Shown here: positions 1 to 5,521 of the stretch, piece after piece
Layout of the letters: every line of letters begins with the position of its first letter
How positions within the stretch are numbered: the first letter of the stretch is position 1
NCBI GenBank assembly: GCA_051873875.1
Contig: JBJEFI010000130.1
Coordinates: 1 to 6,249, forward strand
Direction: 5' to 3'
DNA length: 6,249 nt
From: JBJEFI01 sp051873875
Lineage (GTDB): Bacteria; Bacillota; Bacilli; Bacillales; Bacillaceae_G
Notes under the pieces: model-generated
Seen by the model: the letters and a program-made list of their open reading frames with translations, nothing else
The model's database searches: none
Told to the model about the DNA's origin: nothing
Translations under genes and position numbers: made by a program

Positions 1-55
1 CATTGACTCAAATCAAGTTTTGCTAGAAGCCATTTTCGCAAACAAAAGCGTACAT

Positions 56-102
56 AAAAAAACGACCTTTAGTGAAAACTTCTTCACAATGGTCGTTTTT
101 TT
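56..102. terminator. Bidirectional intrinsic terminator downstream of katA
   Basis: A perfect 12-bp stem pairs 56-67 (seven A then CGACC) with 91-102 (GGTCG then seven T). A further inner stem pairs GTGAA (72-76) with TTCAC (83-87). The A run and T run flank a GC-richer core, so the hairpin gives a U tract in either direction. It lies about 30 bases beyond the katA stop and would also terminate any plus-strand gene entering from the left edge. Positions 1-55 show no gene I can support. Confidence 0.88.
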
Positions 103-103
103 C

Positions 104-138
104 GTTCAACTAACCCACTATGGGAAGTTTCACTTTAT
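104..138 (-). repeat. Dispersed repeat, copy A (short core), over the katA stop codon
   Basis: On the minus strand this reads ATAAAGTGAAACTT (138-125), an 11-base core CCCATAGTGGG (124-114) that is itself a small palindrome, then TTAGTTGAAC (113-104). Both ends are identical to those of copy B at 4511-4568, while the core differs in length and sequence. The katA stop TAA (137-135) lies inside the left box. The right box abuts the terminator at 56-102. I do not know a named family for it. Confidence 0.7.
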
Positions 139-1628
139 TTTTGAATTTCATTTAAAGGAATACCTAACGCTTTTGCTACACCTTCCCCATAGGCTGGATC
201 GGCTTTGTAGCAATTGTTAATGTGTCTTAGTTGTACTTCTTTTGTAGTTCCTTGCATATTACGTGCTGTATTTTCAAATAGAACTTGTTGTTGCTCAGGT
301 GTCATGATATTAAATAATTTACCAGGTTGTGTATAATAATCATCGTCATCTTCACGGAAATTCCATTCGTAGCCATCGCCTACAATTGGAAGTGGTGGCT
401 CTTTATATTCAGGTTGCTCCTGCCATTCGCCGTAACTGTTTGGTTCATATGATTTGGCGCTACCCATATTGCCATCCACTCTCATCGCTCCATCTCTATG
501 GAAAGAATGAATATGTTTTGCTCCTCTTGGAGAGTTAACAGGAATTTGCCAATGATTCACACCTAGACGATAACGTTGTGTATCTCCATAAGAGAATAAA
601 CGTCCTTGTAGCATTTTATCAGGTGAGAAGCCGATACCTGGAACAATTGTTGTTGGAGCAAAGGCTGCTTGTTCAACATCCGCAAAATAGTTATCTGGAT
701 TACGGTTTAATTCAAATTCACCAACTTCTATCAGAGGAAATTCACTCTTATACCATACTTTTGTTAAATCAAATGGATTATACGGCATTTGTCTAGCTTG
801 TTCTTCTGTCATAATTTGAATGTACATTTTCCATTTTGGATAATCTCCACGTTCAATTGCTTCATATAAATCACGTTGATGACTTTCACGATCCACACCT
901 ATGATTTCTGTAGCTTCTTGGTCTGTTAAATTTTCAATTCCTTGCTGCGTTATGAAATGGAATTTCACCCAGTGTCGTTCATTGTTTTTATTAATAAAAC
1001 TATATGTATGACTTCCAAAGCCATGCATATGACGATAGCTCTTCGGAATACCGCGATCACTCATTGTAATGGTAACTTGGTGAAGTGCTTCCGGTAGAGA
1101 AGACCAGAAATCCCAGTTGTTTTGGGCACTTCGCATATTCGTACGAGGGTCTCTTTTCACTGCATGATTCAAATCCGGAAATTGCTTCGGATCTCTAAAG
1201 AAGAATACAGGTGTGTTGTTACCGACAAGGTCCCAGTTTCCTTCCTCTGTATAAAACTTCATCGCAAATCCACGAATATCTCTTTCTGCATCGGCTGCAC
1301 CACGTTCGCCAGCAACTGTTGAAAAGCGTACAAACATTTCTGTCTGCTTACCAACTTCCGAGAAAATAGCTGCTTTAGTATATTTCGTAATATCCTTCGT
1401 TACGGTAAATGTACCGAATGCTCCTGACCCTTTTGCATGCATACGTCGCTCAGGAATAACCTCTCTATCAAAATGCGCCAGCTTTTCTAAAAACCAAATA
1501 TCTTGCATTAAAACAGGACCTCTAGGACCTGCTGTCATTGTATTTTGGTTATCACCGATTGGTGCACCAAAAGCCGATGTTAACTTTCTACTCTGTTCTT
1601 CGGTTTGCTTATTTTTTTTATTATCCAT
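135..1628 (-). CDS. katA: Monofunctional haem catalase KatA (small-subunit, clade 3 type)
   Basis: A 497-residue cytoplasmic haem catalase that dismutates hydrogen peroxide to water and oxygen. The length fits the small-subunit class without the C-terminal domain of large catalases. Visible key residues are the distal His64 in RRMHAKGSGAFG, distal Asn137 in GNNTPVFFFRDP (73 residues after the His, as in bovine catalase), and proximal haem ligand Tyr347 in RLFSYGDTQRYRLG, with Arg343 four residues before. STVAGERGAADAERD (about 103-117) is the usual conserved stretch. I chose ATG 1628 because AAGGAGG (1644-1638) sits 9 bases upstream. The frame stays open to 1682, but the extra 18 residues are unlike catalase N-termini and span the promoter. 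It is monocistronic, with terminators on both sides. Family is certain; the symbol is assigned by similarity to Bacillus vegetative catalases. Confidence 0.96.
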   Translation of the reverse strand: MDNKKNKQTEEQSRKLTSAFGAPIGDNQNTMTAGPRGPVLMQDIWFLEKLAHFDREVIPERRMHAKGSGAFGTFTVTKDITKYTKAAIFSEVGKQTEMFVRFSTVAGERGAADAERDIRGFAMKFYTEEGNWDLVGNNTPVFFFRDPKQFPDLNHAVKRDPRTNMRSAQNNWDFWSSLPEALHQVTITMSDRGIPKSYRHMHGFGSHTYSFINKNNERHWVKFHFITQQGIENLTDQEATEIIGVDRESHQRDLYEAIERGDYPKWKMYIQIMTEEQARQMPYNPFDLTKVWYKSEFPLIEVGEFELNRNPDNYFADVEQAAFAPTTIVPGIGFSPDKMLQGRLFSYGDTQRYRLGVNHWQIPVNSPRGAKHIHSFHRDGAMRVDGNMGSAKSYEPNSYGEWQEQPEYKEPPLPIVGDGYEWNFREDDDDYYTQPGKLFNIMTPEQQQVLFENTARNMQGTTKEVQLRHINNCYKADPAYGEGVAKALGIPLNEIQK

Positions 1629-1659
1629 CAAATATAGCCTCCTTAAACAAATGTATGTA

Positions 1660-1674
1660 TTACAATAAATATTA
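1660..1674 (-). promoter_or_regulatory. Candidate PerR box in the katA promoter
   Basis: On the minus strand the sequence reads TAATATTTATTGTAA. Against the Bacillus PerR consensus TTATAATNATTATAA, the left half matches 5 of 7 and the right half 6 of 7. It overlaps the end of the proposed -10 box and the expected transcription start, where a repressor would block initiation. Regulation of katA by the peroxide sensor PerR is established in Bacillus subtilis. The match is imperfect and the DNA AT-rich, so this remains a candidate. Confidence 0.4.
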
Positions 1675-1676
1675 TA
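1671..1676 (-). promoter_or_regulatory. Candidate katA -10 box (TATAAT)
   Basis: A perfect TATAAT lies on the minus strand 43 bases upstream of the katA ATG, preceded by GTTA. No good -35 hexamer is found 16-18 bases further upstream; the best are TTTTAG or CTTTTA around 1693-1699. Initiation would fall near 1664, giving a short leader that carries the AAGGAGG site. Confidence 0.45.
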
Positions 1677-1802
1677 TAACAAAATTAAAGGTCTAAAAGT
1701 TACAAATTTTCAAACTAATATAAATTTAACTTAGAATACATTCTTCAAAATAGAAGGAACAATACGCTTCACGTGCAAAACCGAAAATTATCTCTACAAT
1801 AT

Positions 1803-1839
1803 AAAAAAGTATCACCTACTATATCGGTGATACTTTTTT
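1803..1839. terminator. Bidirectional intrinsic terminator
   Basis: A perfect 14-bp stem pairs AAAAAAGTATCACC (1803-1816) with GGTGATACTTTTTT (1826-1839) around a 9-base loop. Runs of A and T at the base make it work in both directions. It insulates the katA promoter from minus-strand transcription arriving from the DUF1877 remnant. The surrounding 1683-1989 gap holds nothing else gene-like except a 16-bp palindrome at 1904-1919. Confidence 0.88.
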
Positions 1840-1903
1840 TCTTATTAATAGTTGATAAAACGCTTTTGTTAAGCCCTAAAATCTTAAATAGTTAAATCTT
1901 CTC

Positions 1904-1919
1904 TTTGAATTAATTCAAA
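1904..1919. repeat. Perfect 16-bp palindrome TTTGAATTAATTCAAA
   Basis: The two 8-base halves are exact reverse complements with no spacer. It lies between the katA upstream terminator and the DUF1877 remnant, and no promoter is evident beside it. Pure AT-rich palindromes of this size can occur by chance in such DNA, so no function is assigned. Confidence 0.4.
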
Positions 1920-1989
1920 ATAACGGCAATAAAACTCTTATATCCTGTTCCGTTAGTTTATAGATATCTCGTAAGATGCCAGTAGTTAT

Positions 1990-2289
1990 TTACGAAAACA
2001 TCAATATCATCGCTTCATTTTCCTTAACTGTTAAGCGAAAAAAATCTACTAACGATTCGAAGTTTCCAACAAGATATTCCTTGTCTTCTTCTGACCATTC
2101 TCCTTTTAAAGGATAAATGTCTACCTTATTCATCTCCTTCACATCATAGCGAGAAATAAATTCTTCAACCGTAACCGATTCAAGGGCAGTCGCAATTTCC
2201 TTTACCTCTTCTGCCTCTAAATAACGAATTAGTCCATAACCCACGTCATCCCCAATTTCAGTTCCGTCAAATATCTGCAAATAGTTCAC
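1990..2289 (-). pseudogene. 5'-truncated DUF1877 (YfbM-like) gene remnant
   Basis: The 99 codons match the C-terminal part of the DUF1877/YfbM family. The family pattern is visible as GTEIGDDVGYGLIRYL (about 9-24), the VKEIATAL helix (about 29-36), EMNKVDIYP (about 52-60), ENFESLVDFFR-like text (about 76-85, here NFESLVDFFR) and the terminal EAMILMFS. Family members are usually about 160 residues, so roughly the first 60-70 are missing. The only start in frame is a GTG at 2289. It is preceded directly by an in-frame TAA and lacks a ribosome binding site, and the sequence upstream in other frames does not supply the missing half. The 3' end looks intact. The family has no firm biochemical role. 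Reading it as a decayed gene is inference from length, start context and homology. Confidence 0.75.
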
Positions 2290-2478
2290 TTATTATTCTA
2301 TTTTCGCTGTATAATGATAATAAAATCATTTATCTCTTATTAAACTAGAGCCGCTGTTAGCGTAAGAACATTTATTCACAAATGTAACTAATTTTACATT
2401 CTAGAAAAACTTCATTTTACAAGAATGTTATCCCTATTTTAGGATAAGCTCTATTAAAGTTATAGATTAATTAATAAA
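2290..2478. other. Intergenic stretch, no gene seen
   Basis: AT-rich sequence between the DUF1877 remnant and the lipoprotein terminator. I find no ORF with a ribosome binding site on either strand and no piece of the missing DUF1877 N-terminus. The segment GTTAGCGTAAGAAC at 2356-2369 resembles GTTGGCATAAGAGC at 4292-4305 in 11 of 14 bases, which may be chance. Confidence 0.5.
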
Positions 2479-2516
2479 AATAGAACCATGAGGACAATTC
2501 TTCTCATGGTTCTATT
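2479..2516 (-). terminator. Intrinsic terminator containing the lipoprotein stop codon
   Basis: A 14-bp stem pairs 2479-2492 (AATAGAACCATGAG) with 2503-2516 (CTCATGGTTCTATT) around a 10-base loop. On the minus strand it is followed by TTTTTATTAATT. The TAG stop of the lipoprotein gene (2514-2512) is part of the stem, so the terminator overlaps the end of the coding sequence. Confidence 0.87.
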
Positions 2517-3141
2517 CTGTCAAAATAGTCATATTACCCGTTTGCGTTTCGTCATCATTTTTTGGTGTAATTTTTTCTATCATACGAAAAGTCTTTGATT
2601 CAGCTTTATTATTATCAAATGGTTTCGCATTAACTAAGACCAATTCAATCCTCATTTCCTCTTTAGACAATCTATTTTTACTACTAAATAAGAAAAGAGG
2701 TTTATTCCCAAAGTCAGGATTTAAAGCCTCTTTGTAGATGGGGCTTGAAGCATTCATTTGGAAGAAATCTGTTTCACTTGAAGGCATCGCTCCAACTGAT
2801 ATTTTGATTGTCTTATATGGAATGGACCCAGAATCCTTTGGTATTAAATGAGTTTCGTCTAACGTTAATACATAAGAGTACATTTTATTATTTTCGTTGT
2901 AATATTCCTCCAAAATAGTTTGGATATTATTAATCCATCCTTCTGCACCACGAACGCTACTTTTTTCAGTATAGAATACGTCTTTTTTAACCATATTGGA
3001 TATTTGGAATGTTTCGACTTTCTTTTCGATTTGAACTTCCTTTAATTTGTCTTTTTTATGGTCATCTTTCTTCATTTCATTATTACATCCTGTAAGTATT
3101 AATGGCAAAACAATTCCAAAAATCAAATAAATTTTTTTCAT
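2512..3141 (-). CDS. Predicted lipoprotein of unknown function
   Basis: A 209-residue protein with a classic type II signal peptide: MKK, a hydrophobic stretch (about 5-16), then the lipobox LTGC with Cys19 as the lipidation site. The mature protein should be anchored to the outer face of the membrane. A lysine- and acid-rich linker (about 24-45) follows and then a soluble domain of about 160 residues that I do not recognise. It has no membrane segment and no evident catalytic motif. The start at 3141 gives a proper signal peptide, with GGAGGGG (3160-3154) upstream. An ATG at 3162 lies inside that site and would add MEGTYKY, so I rejected it. The gene stands alone, with its own terminator and no clear promoter. 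Lipoprotein nature is firm; function is unknown. Confidence 0.85.
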   Translation of the reverse strand: MKKIYLIFGIVLPLILTGCNNEMKKDDHKKDKLKEVQIEKKVETFQISNMVKKDVFYTEKSSVRGAEGWINNIQTILEEYYNENNKMYSYVLTLDETHLIPKDSGSIPYKTIKISVGAMPSSETDFFQMNASSPIYKEALNPDFGNKPLFLFSSKNRLSKEEMRIELVLVNAKPFDNNKAESKTFRMIEKITPKNDDETQTGNMTILTE

Positions 3142-3366
3142 ATATTTATATGTCCCCTCCATATATTTAAGTTTTACCTCATTACAGAATAATCATCAGA
3201 ATATTATCGTTTAAATGACTTTATAAAAAAGCCCAAATATCCCCAAATTAAATCACACGTTTAAAGAGACGAATAGTGTTTCACGCTTTATTTTACAATT
3301 ATATTATGCATTGATACCAAAAACATTACAAATATCAACATTAAGTTTTAACAGAGCATTAAGATA

Positions 3367-3393
3367 AAAAAGATGCTGTAATATAGCTTCTTT
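3367..3393 (-). terminator. Weak terminator-like hairpin
   Basis: On the minus strand AGAAGCT, a 7-base loop and AGCATCT pair with one T-T mismatch, followed by a run of T. The stem is short and interrupted. It could end transcription from the phosphatase gene or from the small ORF at 3411-3518, since no better terminator lies downstream of either before the lipoprotein gene. Confidence 0.4.
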
Positions 3394-3410
3394 TCATCTA
3401 ATCTCACGAT

Positions 3411-3518
3411 TTAGAGAGCATTATATAGTTCTCTAGTATAAATCCTTGCCCATCTATCCACTTCCATAATAGTATCTAGATCCGAATTTGAAAGAACTTC
3501 ATGTTTTTCCATAGTCAT
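3411..3518 (-). CDS. Possible small protein or gene fragment, 35 codons
   Basis: The ORF begins with ATG ACT ATG (3518 and 3512) directly after an in-frame TGA and ends at TAA 3413-3411. The product is hydrophilic and amphipathic, with NSDLDTIMEVDRWARIYTRE in its middle and the tail LYNAL. The residue choice looks protein-like rather than random, with a plausible helix from about 12 to 35. There is no ribosome binding site upstream and no recognised family. It may be the N-terminal scrap of a decayed gene, or spurious. It sits 86 bases downstream of the phosphatase stop and could only be expressed by read-through or an unseen promoter. Confidence 0.25.
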   Translation of the reverse strand: MTMEKHEVLSNSDLDTIMEVDRWARIYTRELYNAL

Positions 3519-3604
3519 TCAATTTTATTATAAAAAACATTTATCATTGCTCTTTTATGTACTAACCAGTCCAATTTGTAACATAATTAAAAAGAAATGA
3601 TTGC

Positions 3605-4174
3605 TTAGATTTCCCACAATCTTTTCACGCCTACTAATTCCTGCTCATTGAACTCCATTCTATAAATATCTGGTTTTGATGTACTTAATAAAAATTTTAA
3701 ATCGTAATTTCTATTATAATATCCCATCATTAATGTCATTACTGCTCCGTGAGTACCTACTACTATTTTCTTCCCTTTGTAGGTATTTAATATTTCTTTT
3801 AAAACCTTTACTGCTCTTTTTTGACAATCAATATTTGATTCTCCTCCCGATAAAGAAATGTTTTGATCAGAAAAAGACTTGTTTAATAGTGGAAGTAAAT
3901 CCTCATCAGATATACGCTTGTCTCCAGCCATGAAAACTCTCTCTTTAAGATTTTCAAATACTAAAACTTCTTGTCTAAGTTGTTTAGCTAACGGTTGAAC
4001 TGTTAGAATTGAACGGACATACGGACTTGAGATAACAACATCAATCCCTTCCTCTTGCAATACATCCGTTATTCGTTGCGCATCTAATTTTCCTTTTTCA
4101 GTTAATCCCCTTGTTTTTTCATTTCCATCTTTCGGTGAATCACCATGTCTCACCATATATATGAACGTTTTCAT
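3605..4174 (-). CDS. Histidine phosphatase superfamily protein (phosphoglycerate-mutase-like)
   Basis: A 189-residue cytoplasmic protein of the histidine phosphatase (branch 1) superfamily, which hydrolyses or transfers phosphate through a phosphohistidine intermediate. The signature RHG is at 9-11 with His10 as nucleophile. GLTEKGKLDAQRI (about 23-35) is the usual substrate-loop region, and SSPYVRSILT (49-58) carries Arg54 of the phosphate pocket. Glu78 in LKER is the likely acid/base, GGES is at 110-113, and the second catalytic His142 lies in GTHG. The length fits small bacterial phosphatases rather than phosphoglycerate mutase itself, which is about 230-250 residues; the substrate cannot be read from sequence. 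ATG 4174 has GGGAGG (4185-4180) five bases upstream, and a good promoter precedes it. The gene appears monocistronic. Confidence 0.92.
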   Translation of the reverse strand: MKTFIYMVRHGDSPKDGNEKTRGLTEKGKLDAQRITDVLQEEGIDVVISSPYVRSILTVQPLAKQLRQEVLVFENLKERVFMAGDKRISDEDLLPLLNKSFSDQNISLSGGESNIDCQKRAVKVLKEILNTYKGKKIVVGTHGAVMTLMMGYYNRNYDLKFLLSTSKPDIYRMEFNEQELVGVKRLWEI

Positions 4175-4220
4175 CCTAGCCTCCCGATTTTTTTCAGAAT
4201 TATCAATCTTAAGTGTAACT

Positions 4221-4249
4221 TATATAATGTATAAAGAATACAGCATCAA
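4221..4249 (-). promoter_or_regulatory. Candidate vegetative promoter of the phosphatase gene
   Basis: On the minus strand TTGATG (4249-4244) and TATATA (4226-4221) are separated by 17 bases, matching four of six bases in each SigA hexamer. The -10 lies 46 bases upstream of the ATG and the only gene downstream is the phosphatase. No operator-like repeat is visible next to it. Confidence 0.5.
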
Positions 4250-4371
4250 TTAATATTAACTGCAAATTCTTCTTAAGCTACCTACCCCATCGTTGGCATA
4301 AGAGCTCTTCATTTTTTAAACAACTTTATTAGGGTGAGAATTCGCTCTGATTCACACATTACCTAACGAAT

Positions 4372-4407
4372 AAAAGCTACTTCCTAATCTGTATGGAAGT
4401 AGCTTTT
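4372..4407. terminator. Intrinsic terminator hairpin
   Basis: A perfect 13-bp stem pairs AAAAGCTACTTCC (4372-4384) with GGAAGTAGCTTTT (4395-4407) around a 10-base loop. T-rich sequence follows on either strand (TTTTGGTTTATTTTA on plus, TTTTATT on minus). It is the best terminator downstream of the 162-residue gene, about 150 bases past its stop, and insulates the phosphatase promoter from it. Confidence 0.75.
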
Positions 4408-4423
4408 GGTTTATTTTATCCCA

Positions 4424-4502
4424 CTCTAACTGACACTAAGTCTCACCATTCAAAACGTAACAAAAGTAAAAAATTAGAATGGAAATCAAGTGTTAGTAAG
4501 AG
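4424..4502. repeat. Long imperfect inverted repeat
   Basis: The left arm CTCTAACTGACACT (4424-4437) pairs with AGTGTTAGTAAGAG (4489-4502), with one A-A mismatch and one G-U pair. After an unpaired internal loop, CCATTC (4446-4451) pairs with GAATGG (4477-4482). The apical loop is 25 bases of A-rich sequence. It lies between the terminator at 4372-4407 and repeat copy B. No coding sequence or named RNA family is recognised here. Confidence 0.5.
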
Positions 4503-4510
4503 TCCAATTG

Positions 4511-4568
4511 GTTCAACTAACAATCAATGGGAGATAAAAAACTCCCATTGATTGAAGTTTCACTTTAT
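4511..4568 (-). repeat. Dispersed repeat, copy B (long palindromic core), over the stop codon of the 162-residue gene
   Basis: On the minus strand: ATAAAGTGAAACTT (4568-4555), a 34-base core (4554-4521), then TTAGTTGAAC (4520-4511). The core is a perfect 13-bp hairpin, CAATCAATGGGAG (4521-4533 on plus) pairing with CTCCCATTGATTG (4542-4554) around an A-rich 8-base loop. Both end boxes are identical to copy A at 104-138. The host gene's TGA stop (4562-4560) lies in the left box. No clean U tract follows, so the hairpin alone is a poor terminator. Confidence 0.75.
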
Positions 4569-5048
4569 AAATCGATTTAAATAATCTTTCATCGGTTCTT
4601 GGAATATACCGGCATCTTCAATAATTTCAATATATGTTTCCCGATGAATACCATATTGAATTTTAACTTGACCCGTATCATAGGCAAATACATATCCTAA
4701 AATAGAAGTATCTTCTAAGGTGAATCCGCTAGTTGCTTCATCTAAATAATACGTATGTTCATCCATGCAAGGAATAAGAGGCTTCAATGCGCCTAAGCCT
4801 GTAAATGTGACAAACAAATATTTTTCATTTACAAACTCATTGTACATGTCTTCGGCAGTTAATTCTCGTTGCTCATGCACAATTTTATTATAATCTGCAT
4901 CCTTTAATTCCGTAACAATAAATGCTGGTGCTAATGAAATAATTTCCCATTCTGAGTTAATGAATTTTTCATGCTTAAATGTATAGTTTAATAATGTTTT
5001 TATATCTAACTTACTAGCTAAAATGTACTCTTTAAACGGCTTTTTCAT
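4560..5048 (-). CDS. Unrecognised 162-residue cytoplasmic protein
   Basis: A soluble protein of 162 residues with no signal peptide or membrane segment. I do not recognise its family. The N-terminal third is rich in lysine and aromatic residues (FKEYILASKLDIKTLLNYTF at 4-23). The middle is acidic, and the C-terminal half (about 88-155) alternates short strand-like and helical runs, including FVTFTGLGALKPLIPC and GYVFAYDTGQVKIQYGI. I chose ATG 5048 because AAGGGGG (5063-5057) lies 8 bases upstream. The frame opens at 5105, but that start has no such site and would overlap the promoter. The last codons (I-K-stop) lie within repeat copy B, so the C-terminus may have been altered by the repeat. 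The gene is monocistronic. Confidence 0.75.
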   Translation of the reverse strand: MKKPFKEYILASKLDIKTLLNYTFKHEKFINSEWEIISLAPAFIVTELKDADYNKIVHEQRELTAEDMYNEFVNEKYLFVTFTGLGALKPLIPCMDEHTYYLDEATSGFTLEDTSILGYVFAYDTGQVKIQYGIHRETYIEIIEDAGIFQEPMKDYLNRFIK

Positions 5049-5085
5049 ACACTTGTCCCCCTTCGTCACAAAAAATATCCTTGAA

Positions 5086-5119
5086 ATTATATTATATATG
5101 TGCAATGGAAAATCTTGTA
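5086..5119 (-). promoter_or_regulatory. Candidate promoter of the 162-residue gene
   Basis: Two overlapping perfect TATAAT boxes lie on the minus strand (5096-5091 and 5091-5086), 38-43 bases upstream of the ATG. The hexamer 17 bases upstream of the first is TACAAG (5119-5114), a poor -35, so the call rests on the -10 boxes. Confidence 0.35.
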
Positions 5120-5236
5120 TCCGTCTTTAGACATAGAAAAAACAAGAAAACACTATGAAAATTATTAGCAATTAACAATAGTTTCTCTACATAAATTTTA
5201 CACCAATTTAGCAAAAAACGCAGGTATTTAGACGCT

Positions 5237-5263
5237 AAAAAGGACTCGCCCTAAAGCGAGTCT
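5237..5263 (-). terminator. Intrinsic terminator of the DUF1659-DUF2922 operon
   Basis: On the minus strand AGACTCGC (5263-5256) pairs with GCGAGTCC (5249-5242) around a 6-base loop, with a closing A-C mismatch or G-U shift at the outer end and seven strong inner pairs (5262-5256 with 5249-5243). TTTTT (5241-5237) follows. It begins seven bases after the DUF2922 stop codon. Confidence 0.9.
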
Positions 5264-5269
5264 CTACTC

Positions 5270-5488
5270 TTATGCTATCGTAATTTCTGACACGTTGCGT
5301 TCAATTAAGACTGCTTCTTTCTTGCTCATTAGCTTTCCACCAGCTGTTGAAAAAGCATTCTGATTTAGAATCGTATCCATCACGCTATTTACATCTTCTT
5401 CTACAATTGGATCAACCGGGTTATCCACTGTAAAGCTGACCGTTTTTCCTGCTTCATTTAAAAAGCGTAGCTGCAATGTTGTTGCCAT
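5270..5488 (-). CDS. DUF2922 family small protein
   Basis: A 72-residue protein of the DUF2922 family, found in Bacillota and usually encoded beside DUF1659. Family features are the N-terminal strand MATTLQLRFLNEAGKT, VDNPVDP (about 21-27), the EEDVNSVMDTIL helix (about 30-41), NAFSTAGG (about 44-51), and a strand-forming tail ending NVSEITIA. It has no signal peptide, membrane segment or catalytic motif, and its role is unknown. I chose ATG 5488 because AAGGAGG (5503-5497) sits 8 bases upstream; ATG 5494 would be only 2 bases from it. It lies 33 bases downstream of the DUF1659 gene, apparently in one operon, and is followed at once by a strong terminator. The YvrJ gene that often follows this pair is absent. 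Confidence 0.88.
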   Translation of the reverse strand: MATTLQLRFLNEAGKTVSFTVDNPVDPIVEEDVNSVMDTILNQNAFSTAGGKLMSKKEAVLIERNVSEITIA

Positions 5489-5521
5489 CCTCATTCCCTC
5501 CTTTCTTATTTTTCATTTTCA

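Larger units (their letters stand above)
3163..3604. other. Long intergenic gap with at most one very small ORF
   Basis: About 440 AT-rich bases between the lipoprotein and phosphatase genes. It holds a 35-codon minus-strand ORF (3411-3518), a small hairpin overlapping that ORF's end (TAGAGA 3412-3417 with TCTCTA 3430-3435) and a terminator-like hairpin (3367-3393). Elsewhere I see no coding signal, RNA gene or repeat. Confidence 0.5.

Noticed and set aside
20..220. Plus-strand ORF open from the window start
   Set aside because: It starts at TTG, runs through the terminator hairpin and into the antisense of katA, and the protein is unlike any family. It is a shadow.
329..1322. Several plus-strand ORFs of 60-72 codons
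   Set aside because: All are antisense to katA, whose identity is certain; none has a ribosome binding site or recognisable product.
1629..1682. N-terminal extension of katA
   Set aside because: The added 18 residues lie across the AAGGAGG site and the promoter and are not found in catalases.
3676..3933. Plus-strand ORF of 85 codons
   Set aside because: It lies entirely antisense to the phosphatase gene, is leucine-rich from AT-rich antisense sequence and has no domain.
2356..4305. Possible second dispersed repeat (GTTAGCGTAAGAAC at 2356-2369, GTTGGCATAAGAGC at 4292-4305)
   Set aside because: Only 11 of 14 bases match with no further flanking similarity, which is within chance for a 6-kb AT-rich window.
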